Part shown: positions 21,210 to 33,960 of the stretch, piece after piece
Numbering within the stretch: the first letter of the stretch is position 1
How the letters are laid out: each line of letters starts with the position of its first letter
Assembly: GCA_039090855.1 (NCBI GenBank)
Contig: CM076999.1
Span: forward strand, 118,667,072-118,731,071
DNA: 64,000 bases
Source: Macrothele yani
Taxonomy: Eukaryota > Arthropoda > Arachnida > Araneae > Macrothelidae
Direction of reading: 5' to 3'
Program-made: the position numbers and the translations under genes
The notes under the pieces: generated by a model
What the model saw: the letters and a program-made list of their open reading frames with translations, nothing else
The model's database searches: none
What the model was told of the DNA's origin: nothing

Positions 21210-23495
21210 TTAGTTTTTTTCAATCATTATTGCTTCTGAGGTTAATATTTGATTTTTAGTTTTATGTGAGGTTATTAATTTTGCATCATACCAATCAGGA
21301 TAAGCTTCATTTTCAATACAATGATTTATTAATGATGTTTTGTTTTCTTTTTTATTCCAGTTGGATATATGTTCTTTTAATCTGGTCTTAAACCTTCTTT
21401 TTGTACTTCCTATGTATACTTTATTTCTTTCATTTCTTTCTATTTCTGTATAATATTTTGTTGGTATAGAATATACTCCGGCTTTATCAAGCATTGATCT
21501 TCTTTCATTTTCTGTAGTTAATATAGTTTCGTTATCTATGACGGTTTCTGCTAATATCATTTTTTCTTTAACGCATTCCTTCTTTAGGATATCTGTTATT
21601 GGAGGAATGTAGGGAATTTTACCAGCAAATTTTATTTCATTTTTTTGTTTATTTTTACTTTCATTTAAAGATTTCTTTGTATTTACAAGTATATCATCTA
21701 TGATCTTTTTCTTGTATCCAAATTTCATAGCAGTTCTTTTTATCCAGTTAATCTCTATCTTTTCTTTGTGTTTATTACAGGAATGGGTTAATGCTCTTCT
21801 TATGTAAAATTGAAGTGCTGCCCTTTTATATTTCCAAGGATGATTTGAATCAATCGGAATTATCGTTGGAGTATAAGTTGGTTTTCGATATACTTCGTAT
21901 TCAATCATATTATTTCGCCCGAATAAAGAAATGTCTAAATAGTGTAGTTGTCTGTTAACTTCTTTTTCCATAGTAACTTGTATTGTAGGATAAAAACTAT
22001 AGTATTTTTTTACAAATGTTTCAAGTTCTTTTTCAGATTGCTTCCAGAAGATAAGGATATCGTCAACGTATCTTACGTATAGTATTAGTTGTTTTTGATT
22101 GAATGAATCCAAGAGTTTATTTTCTATGTCTTGTAATATTATTTCAGCAAGAAGTTCCGAAATTGGTGATCCCATTGGTGCACCTTGTTTTTGTCGGTAT
22201 ATTTTTTTATTATATGTGAAGTAGTTATTATCAGCTACTAGTTTCAATGCCTGGATAATACTAATTCTTTGTGCTTCAGGTATTTTTTCATCTTTTAACT
22301 TCTGATCTAATAATTGAATTGCTTCATAAACAGGAGTATTTGAATATAGGGAAACAATATCTAGACTGATCATCAGAAAATCGGTTGTTTTTAGTTCTTT
22401 AACTTTTTTAATCACTTCAATGGAGTTGTTAATTGTATAAATATGTTGAAAGTAATACTGTTTTAAATGTTTAAATAGTTCTTTTTCAAGGAGAATAGTT
22501 GGAGCCGTTGTTTTATTTACTATTGGTCTTAATGGTTCTTCTTTTTTATGCGTTTTGATTTTGCTGAATATGCTTGGAATAGATGCTCCAACGGGCGGAA
22601 TGGCTTTGTTTTTAATATTATCAGGCAAATGTCCATGGTTTTTTTATATAAGCCATTTTTCTTAGAATTGTATCTGTTGGGTCAAGTGTAGTTTTTTTGA
22701 TATCCAATTCTTCTATAACCTTTTTCATTTTCATATCATAATCATCTTTGTCTAATATAATAATTTGTTTGGCTTTATCAGCGCTTACGCATTTAATTGC
22801 TGGGTTGTTCTTGAGGTTCATTAGCTCTTGTCTCTCATATTTTATAGCTGGTATTTGTTCTTCTTTTTCTTTGTTATTGATTGCTCTTAATATTTAAAAT
22901 CTTGTAGGGTTTTGTCTTTTATTTGGTAGTTTCTTGATGACGTCTTCTATATATGGGATTATTATCTCGGCTTTCGAATTTTTTGTTTATATGCATATCT
23001 CATTCCTCTATTGAGTGCTTTAACTTGTAGATATGTCAATTCATTATTAGATTTATTAATGAACATTGGTTTGTCTTCTAATGTTGGTATATTTTCTTTT
23101 TCTTCTTTGTTATTATATTTTTCTCTTATGAGGTTTTCAATTTTATGAAAGTGTCTCCTTCTATCTTTAAATTGTTGTCTTTCTATAATAGCAAATATTT
23201 TAATTAATGCTATTTTTGTTTCTTCTTTATCTTTCTCTTGCATACATTGATTATATAATCTGTAGTTTTTCTTACTCAATCTATCAATGTCTTTTCTTTT
23301 TTCTCTAATAAAGGCTCTTAATCTTTTAATTTCACAGGTTTGTAAAATGGTTTTATCTTTATAATTCATTGGTTTATTTCTAATCTGTAAAAATTTAGGT
23401 GTAATTCCATTGTTTTTACAAGTTGTCAAAAAGTTTAAATGTTCGACTTCTTTGCTCAACAGGATTCTATTCTTTTTAAAGTTTTTGATATTCAT
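21210..23495 (-). pseudogene. PLE D reverse transcriptase/GIY-YIG endonuclease (near full length)
   Basis: Three minus frames follow in order: 23495-22962 (177 codons, Lys-rich, coiled-coil-like N terminus), 22821-22621 (66 codons) and 22628-21210 (472 codons, RT plus endonuclease). Motifs in the last: FSKIKTHKKEEPLRPIVN, MISLDIVSLYSNTP (first catalytic Asp), GAPMGSPISELLAEIILQD, LILYVRYVDDILIFW (catalytic YVDD), VYRKPTYTPTIIPIDSNHP, and a GIY-YIG domain with GVYSIP, KVYIGSTKRRF and RLKEHI. The last 472 codons are unbroken. Two or three shifts around 22625 and 22890 keep it from being one intact frame of about 750 residues. It is the best preserved PLE coding region here. Confidence 0.8.
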
Positions 23496-24318
23496 TTTGT
23501 TTAGTTTGTATATCTATTATGGTTTCATCCGTGAAATTCAGATTCTCTCCAATAAAATCAACATTATGAGCCTTCTAAATCTCCAGTTTTTCATAAATTA
23601 TATTGATTGAACATTTGTCGAAATCATTACGTGGTTTCAGAAATTATTAACTATATGTCAACAAAATAGTTTCCATATCATCTACTGTTTCGCACGTTAC
23701 TAGAAATTCGAGCACGGGAAAAACGTCCACATAATAAAAAAAATTTTATTTCAACTTGTCACTAATATTCCTTTTTGATGTTCCTTATAATAGTTTAGAA
23801 TTTTATTATATGAAGATTACAAATTTATATGAAAAAATGTTTTTATATGTACAGTCAAATGCATCATAAGTTGTCAAAGTCCTCCAATACGTAGAGACAA
23901 TATGTATTAAATGATTAACATTATTCCAGTTTTTTAACTCATGATTCACGAAATTAATACAATAGAAAAGAACTTTCAAACCTCTTGATTATGATGCGTT
24001 GAATCAGTAATAAGCCATCTTGCTATCGAAGAAGGCACGATTTTTCTTTCCTGTGGTGGTATCAGCTTCCAAGTTGAACTTCGATCTTATAATTTCTTAT
24101 TATAGATGATGGTTGCATGTTTTGTTTTCCGTGGCTCGATATCCCAAACTAGTTTCAATTCCTTCTTTTTGGAATCATCTTCAGTGGGTATTATGATCTA
24201 CTTCTCATACACGTTGTATTTCGGCCACTTAAATCGCGATTTTACTGGCGGCGGCCGACATTTCACGGCAGTTGTACTCTTGCGCATGCTATTTTTGGTA
24301 TTAATGCTCATTCTTAGT

Positions 24319-25805
24319 TGGAGCATCTATTCCAAGCATATTCAGCAAAATCAAAACGCATAAAAAAGAAGAACCATTAAGACCAATAGTAAATAAAACA
24401 ACGGCTCCAACTATTCTCCTTGAAAAAGAACTATTTAAACATTTAAAACAGTATTACTTTCAACATATTTATACAATTAACAACTCCATTGAAGTGATTA
24501 AAAAAGTTAAAGAACTAAAAAACAACCGATTTTCTGATGATCAGTCTAGATATTGTTTTCCTATATCCAAATACTCCTGTTTATGAAGCAATTCAATTAT
24601 TAGATCAGAAGTTAAAAGATGAAAAAATACCTGAAGCACAAAGAATTAGTATTATCCAGGCATTGAAACTAGTAGCTGATAATAACTACTTCACATATAA
24701 TAAAAAAATATACCGACAAAAACAAGGTGCACCAATGGGATCAACAATTTCGGAACTTCTTGCTGAAATAATATTACAAGACACAGAAAATAAACTCTTG
24801 GATTCATTCAATCAAAAACAACTAATACTATACGTAAAGATACGTTGACGATATCCTTATCTTCTGGAAACAATCTGAAAAAGAACTTGAAACATTTGTA
24901 AAAAAATACAATAGTTTTATTCTACAATACAAGTTACTATGGAAAAAGAAGTTAACAGACAACTACACTATTTAGACATTTCTTTATTCGGGCGAAATAA
25001 TATGATTGAATACGAAGTATATCGAAAACCAACTTATACTCCAACGATAATTCCGATTGATTCAAATCATCCTTGGAAATATAAAAGGGCAGCACTTCAA
25101 TTTTACATAAGAAGAGCATTAACCCATTCCTGTAATAAACACAAAGAAAAGATAGAGATGAACTGGATAAAAAGAACTGCTATGAAATTTGGATACAAGA
25201 AAAAGATCATAGATGATATACTTGAAAATACAAAGAAATCTTTAAATGAAAGTAAAAATAAACAAAAAAATGAAATAAAATTTGCTGGTAAAATTCCCTA
25301 CATTCCTCCAATAACAGATATCCTAAAGAAGGAATGCGTTAAAGAAAAAATGATATTAGCAGAAACCGTCATAGATAACGAAACTATATTAACTACTGGA
25401 AATGAAAGAAGATCAATGCTTGATAAAGCCGAAGTATATTTTATACCAACAAAATATTATACAGAAATAGAAAGAAATGAAAGAAATAAAGTATACATAG
25501 GAAGTACAAAAAGAAGGTTTAAGACCAGATTAAAAGAACATATATCCAACTGGAATAAAAAAGAAAACAAAACATCATTAATAAATCATTGTATTGAAAA
25601 TGAAGTTTATCCTGATTGGTATGATGCAAAATTAACAACCTCACATAAAACTAAAAATCAAATATTAACCTTAGAAGCAATAATGATTGAAAAAACTAAA
25701 GAAATAAATTGTAATAATAATGATCCAATGAGTCTACCGTACGCTTGGAAATATTTTATCGAAAAAGAAAATAACGCTAAAAAATATAATAAAAGACCTT
25801 ATTAA
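24319..25805 (+). pseudogene. PLE D inverted copy, RT/endonuclease
   Basis: Coding starts within the RT (GASIPSIFSKIKTHKKEE) directly at the fold-back point and continues in frames 24537-24848 and 24939-25805. The YVDD box region near 24835-24850 carries a small insertion that breaks the frame. The GIY-YIG domain is present, but its first block reads EVYFIP in place of GVYSIP. The frame ends with DPMSLPYAWKYFIEKENN, also found in PLE E. Confidence 0.8.
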
Positions 25806-26009
25806 TTGTTTTCAACAAACGAATGGCAACACCAATTAATTTAGAATCAGAAATTCATATCATCCAATTATATCAAAACACGACTAAGAATGAGCATTAA
25901 CACCAAAAATAGCATGCGCAAGAGTACAACTGCCGTGAAATGTCGGCCGCCGCCAGTAAAATCGATGTAAGTGGCCGAAATACAACGTGTATGAGAAGTA
26001 GATCATAAT

Positions 26010-26055
26010 ACCCACTGAAGATGATTCCAAAAAGAAGGAATTGAAACTAGTTTGG
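26010..26055 (+). ncRNA. hammerhead-ribozyme-like motif, PLE D terminus
   Basis: CCCA, then CTGAAGA (core CUGANGA), a stem GATTCC/GGAATT closed by AAAAAGAA, GAAA, then CTAGTT and TGGG. Stem I is CCCA/TGGG, and stem III is the short self-complementary AAACTAGTTT ending at a UH site. Other copies sit on the minus strand at about 20856-20901 and 24146-24190. Confidence 0.55.
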
Positions 26056-26608
26056 GATATCGAGCCACGGAAAACAAAACATGCAACCATCATCTATAAT
26101 AAGAAATTATAAGATCAAAGTTCAACTTGGAAGCTGATACCACCACAGGAAAGAAAAATCGTGCCTTCTTCGATAGCAAGATGGCTTATTACTGATTCAA
26201 CGCATCATAATCAAGAGGTTCGAAAGTTCTTTTCTATTGTATGAATTTCGTGAATCATGAGTTAAAAAACTGGAATAATGTTAATCATTTAATACATATT
26301 GTCTCTACGTATTGGAGGACTTTGACAACTTATGATGCATTTGACTGTACATATAAAAACATTTTTTCATATAAATTTGTAATCTTCATATAATAAAATT
26401 CTAAACTATTATAAGGAACATCAAAAAGGAATATTAGTGACAAGTTGAAATAAATATTTTTTATATTATGTGGACTTTTTTCCCGTGCTCGAATTTCTAG
26501 TAACGTGCGAAACAGTAGATGATATGGAAACTATTTTGTTGACATATAGTTAATAATTTCTGAAACCACGTAATGATTTCGACAAATGTTGAATTAATAT
26601 AACATATA

Positions 26609-27976
26609 CAGGGTGATCGAAAAGTTCCTGAACCGTAATTTGAACAATTTTTATTTGCATTATACAGATACATAAAGTTAACTTACAGCTGTGATATATC
26701 TTCCATCAACTTTTGAACAACTGATGTTGATTTAAAGGTACTGGGAATGACCACTGTGTTGCTGGAGGCAAATATCCACACTGCTGCACATGTTTTTCAT
26801 AACGCATTTCAGCATAGATGGCGTGATTTCCGCTATAGCCTGAATAATGTTCGTTTTCAAGGACTGCAGGTCATGAGGGTTGTTTGCATACACAAAGTCC
26901 TTTAAATATCCCCACAGGAAAAATCAGGAAGTGAGATATCTGGTAAGTGTGGGGGCCAAAGTCCTTTAGAAAAAAAGTTGTCACCAAAGAAACTTTGCAG
27001 AAGTTCCGTTGTCACAGTAGCTGTGTGACATGTTGCTCCATCCTGTTGAAGCCATGCGAAATGTTCATTTTCTTGCAATAGGGACACAAACTGAAAAATC
27101 AAATCTTGATAAGTATTCGCATTCACAGTACTGCCAAAAAAAACCCAGTAGTCCCACTATTCTGCATCGAGATATGGCCCACCACACACCGATGTTTTCG
27201 GAATGCAAAGGCACTGGATGAAGGATATGAGGATTCTCAGTCGACCAATATCGCATATTTTGAGAATTAACATACCCGTTCAAATTAAACCAGGCTTCAC
27301 TTAAAAAGAAAACATTGTTCAATAAGCCGTTGTTGAATGCAGTAAATTTACAAAACCATAGGTAGTGCAGCAGGTGCTTATGCGTATCAGGTGCCTTCAG
27401 TTCTTGGACAACTTTCACTTTGTATGCATGAAGCTGCAATTTTTTAGTCGCTTTCTTCAAAGTTTCACTCGCTGAGATAAGCAATAAAGTGATTTTGTAA
27501 GTGACTGTTGCAAACGTTTTTCAACAGCGTTTATCACTTCTGGAATTAACACACCTGGCTGACCATTTCTAGGCATATCATCAACACTTCCAGTTTTCCA
27601 AAATTGTACGAGTAAACTGTGTATCGTTGATTTAGTTACCACAGTATGCTGAGGAAATATTTTCCTAAATTCTTCTATACACTGTTTGCAAGACTGCATT
27701 TGCAAATAAGCTTCAAGTAAACAAATTATCTGCTCCTTCATCAAACCCATGCCTCTGTGCACATGGTGCCACTAAAGTGGGCAAACTGCATAGCGCACAT
27801 GGAACCGATTATTAATTTTTGGCACTCAGCCAATTTCCTTCAGGTATTCGACAAACACAGTATTTGATCTCGATGAGTTGCTGACTCGTGTTGCCACATC
27901 AAATGGTTGAACTTTTGCTTACAGCATACGCAATATTTTTTTAAATTCAGGGTTCGGGAACTTTACAATCACAGTG
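26609..27976 (-). mobile_element. IS630/mariner-type transposon with DUF4817-like transposase
   Basis: The ends CAGGGTGATCGAAAAGTTCC (left) and, inverted, CACTGTGATTGTAAAGTTCC form imperfect terminal repeats. Minus frames 27762-27457, 27484-27065 and 27126-26902 make up a transposase. Its N terminus has a helix-turn-helix (EEFRKIFPQHTVVTKSTIHS). The catalytic part reads VFFLSEAWFNLNGYVNSQN, where the usual first Asp of DEAWF is Ser, then HFAWLQQDGATCHTA with the second Asp. The third acidic position lies in LPDISLPDF. Frameshifts and the lost Asp make it inactive. Confidence 0.8.
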
Positions 27977-28052
27977 TATATGACACACACTATATATGCA
28001 TATAGAGAGCGAGTGTCCCCTCATTTTATATAAAAAAAATACAGGGTAGCAG

Positions 28053-28081
28053 TACACACACACACACACACACACACACAT
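28053..28081. repeat. (AC)n microsatellite
   Basis: About 14 AC units, followed by AT-rich TATATATAC sequence. The stretch from 28100 to 28620 shows nothing else recognisable apart from a G run at 28407-28416. Confidence 0.9.
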
Positions 28082-28619
28082 AAATATGTATATATACCTG
28101 TGTATATTAAAGAGGTGACACACTCTGCCTACCTCTTTTTTTCTACAGAAAAAGGTGCCCCCTGCCCTTCTGCTAGTAACAAAAATCTGACTCATTATAC
28201 TTTGACTGAACCTAATTTAAGTAAATTAAAATATGCAACATTGTGCTACACGATTTCACTATACACCTTTCACTTACACAACAAAAATGTCAAGACTTCA
28301 TAAGCAGCATAATTCAAATTGCTAAATTGATCCCAAAATTTTATAAACAACATTTTGTACATATATTTCTATGCTACAACTATGTTTGCTTTAACAGTTT
28401 TCTTCATGGGGGGGGGCACAAAAGCCCTTTTTTTGGAACATGGATCATTGGATGGAAACCACATTTACGTCTTTACATAGTCAGTGCATAGGGAATTACT
28501 TGGATTGTTGCCAGAAAATTAACAATTACTAAAAATGAAAAAATTCGTGACATTTTCAAGACCACATTTTTTTTTATTCATGACTTTTTCGTGACTTTTA
28601 TGACCAGAAGATACCCTGA

Positions 28620-28891
28620 ATCAGAACATGTCTTGCAACAAAATTCCCTTAAGTAACACATCTCTCCATCACATAAAATGACTCCTAATTTTCTTTAGTA
28701 GTACCCAGGTTTTACTGCCATACATCAGAGTAGTTACATTTCCATACACAGCCATTTGGTACCTTTTCAAAAACCCATCAGTCCAGAGTGAAATCCTTCT
28801 AAAGTACCTATGACTTTCAAAGATGAAATCACTCACTTACTAATTTCACCATCTAATCTGCTTTCTCTGTCAAACATGCTCCCTAAAAATA
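28620..28891 (-). pseudogene. LINE RT relic, part 2 (C-terminal)
   Basis: Minus-strand translation gives YLGSMFDRESRLDGEIS, then SLKVIGTLEGFH, the block after the RT palm. It continues exactly from the minus-strand piece ending at 36086 (KIDKMNEFV): joining the two across the mariner gives KMNEF followed by YLGSMF. Same family as 2070-2640. Several stops are present. Confidence 0.7.
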
Positions 28892-28929
28892 CAAGGGTTG
28901 TCCCAAAACAACTGAAAATGTTTTTATAA

Positions 28930-29700
28930 AAAAAATATGCATACCTTAATTATAAAAGAAGTTGTAATCTTTTTCGAAATACTGCCCACTGCATCAAATT
29001 CAGGTGTCCCAATGTTCTTCCCATTTTTTGAATGTCTTCTGGAATTCCTATTCAGAAATGCTGTTGAAGCACCCCTGCGAGGCTGTAACAAGTTGTTGAT
29101 CAGTCTCAAATTGCTGTCTCCGTAATGTCTTTTTTAAAATGGGGGAACAACCAGAAGTCACATGGTAACAAGTCTGGACTATATGCAGGTTAGGGCATCA
29201 ACTTAATATTCATTTTCTCCAAATAAGAAGAAACGACAGAACTGTACATGTGGGGCCTTGCATTGAACCGGACATGAAAAAACATGGGGAATCCACGTTG
29301 AACAAACTCGTTTCATGCCCAAATGCTCGGTTAAAATTCTGTGAATTGATTATTTTGAAATGTGAACCATATCTTCAAAATCTCTAATTGCAGGTGCCTA
29401 TGTTCCCATATAAAAACACTTATTGTATTGATGTCTACCTCTGTAACACTTGTTGAATTTCTTTCTCCATGCGCGATTAAAGCCGCCGACACATGGCCAT
29501 CCATAAATTCTTTATGCCATCTGTAAATTGTTGATTTTCCTAAACACTCATCTTTATAAGCCTCTTGTATAAGACGGAAAGTCTCTCAAACAGACTTCTT
29601 CAATTGACAGCAAAATTTAATGGTCCATTTTTATTCCACTTCCACATCCATTTTTTCAAAAATTCATAGCGTGAAAACAACTGTTAGGGGTTCACAAAAC
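28930..29700 (-). pseudogene. mariner-type transposase relic
   Basis: The minus strand of 28930-29700 has the layout of a decayed transposase gene: short open pieces, for example MKNLWMAMCRRL-like text near 29500, with many stops. It sits between the left terminal repeat and the PLE E boundary at 29716. No catalytic motif can be read with confidence, so the call rests mainly on the enclosing terminal repeats. Confidence 0.4.
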
Positions 29701-30756
29701 AACACTTATAAAACTTGGTATTATGCGCATTGGTATACAATGTTATTTATTACTGTTTCACACGTTGTATTGTTTCATTAACTAAACTAGTTTCAACTCT
29801 TCATTTTGCGAGTCATCCTCAGTAGCGTACGATGTCTGCGTTTCCAAAGAGATCATTGTATCACTGGGTCACTGATCGTTCTCATTATCTGCTGTGTCCT
29901 TGTTGCGCAAGCGTATTATGGACGTGGATTTGTTTGGACATCTTTTTTTTTTATTTTCTTCTCACGTTCCACCTAGAATTTCCATGCATATGGCAGGTCA
30001 TAAGGGGTGTTGTTATTACAATTTATATCACGAGTTTTCTCGATCAATACTGCCTCTGCCATTAGGATTTGTTGGTGCGTATTGTGTGTTGTTAAGATTT
30101 TTGCATTTTCCCAATCTGGGATAACATCATTCTCTTGGCAGCGTTGGATTAATGCCGTTTTCACCTCTCTCCTGTTCCAATTTTTGACATGTTCCATAAG
30201 GCGAGTTTTGAATCGTCGTTTCATGCTGCCTATGTATATTTTATCGGTGTGATTGTTGTTTGCCTTTCTTGTAGGGATGGAGTATACACCTGCAGCTTCT
30301 AGGGTGGATTGGTTGTTGTAGTCAGTTGTCAAAAATTTCGATATGTCCTTAACAGTATCAGCAATTTCATAATTCAGTTTCTTGCATTCTTTTTTAAGGA
30401 TGTTACTGATTGGGTGCATATATGGGAGTTTCCCACAGTACACTTTTTCTTTTCCTTTTTTTCCCCTAACAACTGGATGTTGGCTGTTGTTGTTATACTT
30501 ATTATAAATTGATGTTATCAAGTTCTTTCTGTAACCAAATTCAGTGGCGGTGACCTGGATCCACTTAACTTCTCTCCTTTCAGCAGCTGTATTGGATGAG
30601 TGGGATATAGCTCTTCTGACGAAGAATTGTAATGCTGATATTTTATATTTCCATGGGTGGTTAGATGCATATGGTATAATTGTTGGCACATATGCCTGTT
30701 TTCTGTACGCTGAATATTCAATCTTGTGTTTGCTGTTATGTATGGTTATGTCTAAG

Positions 30757-33700
30757 ACTGATGATGCTGTCACATTCTGGGATGTAAGGTCAGGTGATGC
30801 GTAACATCACAGCCTCTCCTTGACAAATGTCAACCCCGCCTTCTCGTGGTGCATCCTGTTCCCACTAAAGGGGCTCTGACGACCGCCAATAGCGGTATAA
30901 CTATACCATCGGGATCAGAGGAAATGCTATCCCACACTCACCAACCCGCTTGGCCAGCGTGGTGAGTTATGGCCAAACACCTCCAAAATGACTCTACAAC
31001 TTAAATCTTGGCCCTCAGTCTCCGGCAGCTGGAATGTACCTGGCCAAGGCAGCGGCCAGTGCGACATGAAGGCAGAGGGTGCTAAGAATCCCCGGAGGAC
31101 CGGACTAGGCTGCCATTTGATGCTGACCTTGGCTACCTACAACGGACGCTCCCTATCTTCTGATTCAAGGCTTCTTGAATTGGAAGAGGAACTACAAAGG
31201 ATCAAGTGGGACATCGTCGGGCTAAGTGAGGTAAGGAGAAAAGGAGAAGATCTCATTGAACTGAAAAGTGGACATCTCTTCGATTATCGTGGGACAGATA
31301 CTGGCAGAACTAGTGGTGTTGGATTTATAATAAACAAGAAACTGAAGGATAAAGTGGTAGAAGTTGAAAGTTCCTCTGACAGAGCTGCACGACTCGTTAT
31401 CCAACTATCGAGAAGATACCAGGCTCAGATTATTCAAACTTATGCGCCCACCACAAGTCATCCTGAAGAAGAAATTGAAGAATTTTATGAGGAAATTCGT
31501 CATCTAAATAATAAAGGTAAGCAGCACTTGAAGATAATTATGGGAGATTTCAATGCAAAAATAGGGCACCGGCAACAGAATGAAACTTCAGTAGGTAAAT
31601 TCGGTCACGGCAACAGAAACCAGCGTGGAAATACTCTCGTTGAGTTTGCAGAGGCAGAAGGATTTTTCATCTTGAACTCCTTTTTCAAGAAAAAGCCACA
31701 CAGGAAATGGACATGGAGACATCCAATTGGGACGACAAGTGAAATTGATTTTATTATGTGTAACAAAAAATTCGTCATCGAAGACTGCAGTGTGCTGAAC
31801 AAGTTCAACACAGGTAGTGACCATAGATTGGTGAGATGTAAGATGCACCTCAACACTAAACTGGAACGTGGAAAGCTCATAAGACAAACAAAATGTATTG
31901 ACATAACCAACCTTAAAAAACACCATAATACTTTCAAGTTGGAACTGAAGAACAGATTCTCTGCTTTAGAAGGCCTAACATCGGAAGAAGTGGATATTTC
32001 TGAAGTTAACAGAAAAGTAACCAAAGCTCTTATAGAAACAGCAACAAAATTAGCTGGGTCTAAGAACAAGTTGCATGTGAACAAATTATCAGGAAAAACC
32101 AAAATGTTGATGCAAAAAAGAAGAGAGATGAGGACAACTAAAGAAGATGTGACTTCCAAAGTGGAATACATAGAGCTATGCAACACAGTACGAAAAAGTA
32201 TCACTGAAGACGTAAGGAAATTCAACTGTGAGCTAGTGAGGAAAGCAATAGAAAACAACCAAAGTATTAAGATAGCAAAGGGACATCTCAGTAAGGGAAG
32301 AAAACAGATTATGGCTCTGAGAAAAGAAGATGGTTCTATAACAAGAAATAGAGGCAGAAATTTTGACAAGAGTGAAAGATTTCTACTCCAAATTATATGA
32401 AAGGGATGATACATGTACTCCAGACATCATGAAATGTACCAGAGTTTGTCCAGTCCTCCCAGCAGAAGTTGCTCATGCAATCAAGAACATGAAGCGGGGG
32501 AAAGCTCCAGGAGAAGATGGAATTACTATAGACATCATACAAGAAGCAAGTGGAGAAATTGAAACAGTACTCGCCCAAATTTTCACTCGATGCCTTAATA
32601 AAGGGAAGATTCCTGAGGATTGGAACAATGCTACAATGATCCTGCTACATAAAAAAGGTGACATTGAGGATCTCAGGAACTACAGACCTATCAGCCTCCT
32701 ATCAGTGGTTTATAAAATCTTCACTAAAGTTCTTTCACACCCCTTGAAGGTAACACTGGACATGGCTCAACCGAGAGAACAAGCTGGATTCAGGAGTGGC
32801 TACAGCACAATAGATCATATCCACGTGCTGAGAGAACTAATTGAAAGAGCGAGGGAATATGAACTTCCATTCTGCATGGCTTTTATCGATTATGAAAAAG
32901 CCTTTGATTCGGTGAAACCATCAGCAGTTACCACGGCTCTGAAATCCTGCGGTATTGAAGATGCATACATTAATATTATTAATAACATCTATGAAAATGC
33001 AAGTTCAAAGATTCGGCTGTTTGAAAATACAACACACATAAAAATTGGAAAGGGAGTGAGACAAGGTGACACCATATCTCCGAAGCTCTTTAATGCCATA
33101 TTGGAAAATGTCTTTCAATCACTGAACTGGGAAAACAAAGGGATAAAGATTAATGGAGATTATCTAACCCACCTTCGTTTTGCTGATGACGTAGTCATTT
33201 TTGCAACTACCCCATCAGAGCTGCAGAGTATGATCCAGGAACTTGCTGACAAGAGTAAAGAAGTGGGATTAAAAATGAACTTTCAGAAGACAAAAGTGAT
33301 GTTCAATGCTTTTACAAGAAATGAAGATTTATCGATTGATGGAAAAAAACTGGAGATAACAGATACGTATGTTTATCTTGGACAGCAGATATCAAGTGAG
33401 GGTCACATTGATGAAGAAATTAATCGGCGTACAAAACTTGCCTGGAGAGCTTTTGGAAGAAACAGCATAATTTTCAAGAGCAATATGCCATTATGTCTTA
33501 AAAGAAAAGTGTTTGATCAATGCATCCTTCCAGTGCTTACGTATGGTGCAGAGACGTGGACCTTAACTAAAAGAGACATACAAAGGCTGCAGACAACTCA
33601 AAGAAGCATGGAGAGGTGCATGCTTGGTATAACCAGGAGAGATAAGAAGAGGAACTCGTGGATCCGAAAAATGACGAGAGTGGAAGACATCATGATCAGA

Positions 33701-33960
33701 GTTAAATCCCTGAAATGGCAATGGACTGGACATACTGCCAGAAGGACAGACCATAGACGGACAGCCGAAATTTTAGATTGGATTCCAAGGGACAGGAAAA
33801 GACCCAGAAAAAGACCACATGGGAGATGGGTGGATGAAATTCGTAAATATGTGGGAGTGACATGGAGGAGACTGGCACAAGACAGACCGTTGTGGAGGAA
33901 ACTTGGGGAGACCTTCGTCCAGCAGTGGATTGATAATGGTTGACAATGATGATGATGATG
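30757..33960 (+). mobile_element. RTE-type LINE, nearly full length
   Basis: Flanked by a 9-bp target duplication ATGTCTAAG (30748-30756 and 33961-33969). The 3' tail is (GAT)n directly after the stop codon, typical of RTE elements, which end in short tandem repeats rather than poly-A. The first 23 bp (30757-30779) are not LINE but a copy of PLE E sequence (34282-34304). The body holds endonuclease and RT regions. It is the longest and cleanest retroelement of the window. Confidence 0.85.
30988..33943 (+). pseudogene. RTE endonuclease/reverse transcriptase, one frameshift
   Basis: Frame 30988-32400 has an apurinic-type endonuclease: LATYNGRSLSS, IVGLSEVRRK (catalytic Glu), QTYAPTTSH, IIMGDFNAKIG, and NTGSDHRLVR (Asp-His). 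Frame 32363-33943 has the RT: GKAPGEDGITIDIIQ, HKKGDIEDLRNYRPISLLS, FCMAFIDYEKAFDSV (first Asp), KGVRQGDTISPKLF, HLRFADDVVIFAT (catalytic DD), and a C-terminal region with LTYGAETWTL and WAGH-type TGHTARR. A single-base shift near 32350 is the only break in a product of about 1000 residues, a normal RTE length. All catalytic residues seen are intact. Confidence 0.85.

Larger units (their letters stand above)
20350..26601. mobile_element. Penelope-like element family D, composite insertion
   Basis: It has the same plan as PLE B on a larger scale: a full unit on the minus strand (20350-23642), a tandem partial copy (23643-24318), and an inverted partial copy (24319-26601). The three copies of the terminus share GTCAACAAAATAGTTT...CGTGCTCGAATTTCTAG landmarks. 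The right terminus runs about 58 bp further than the left, into sequence that otherwise lies across the tandem junction (23585-23642). Copies differ by only a few substitutions, so the insertion is young compared with its neighbours. Confidence 0.9.
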
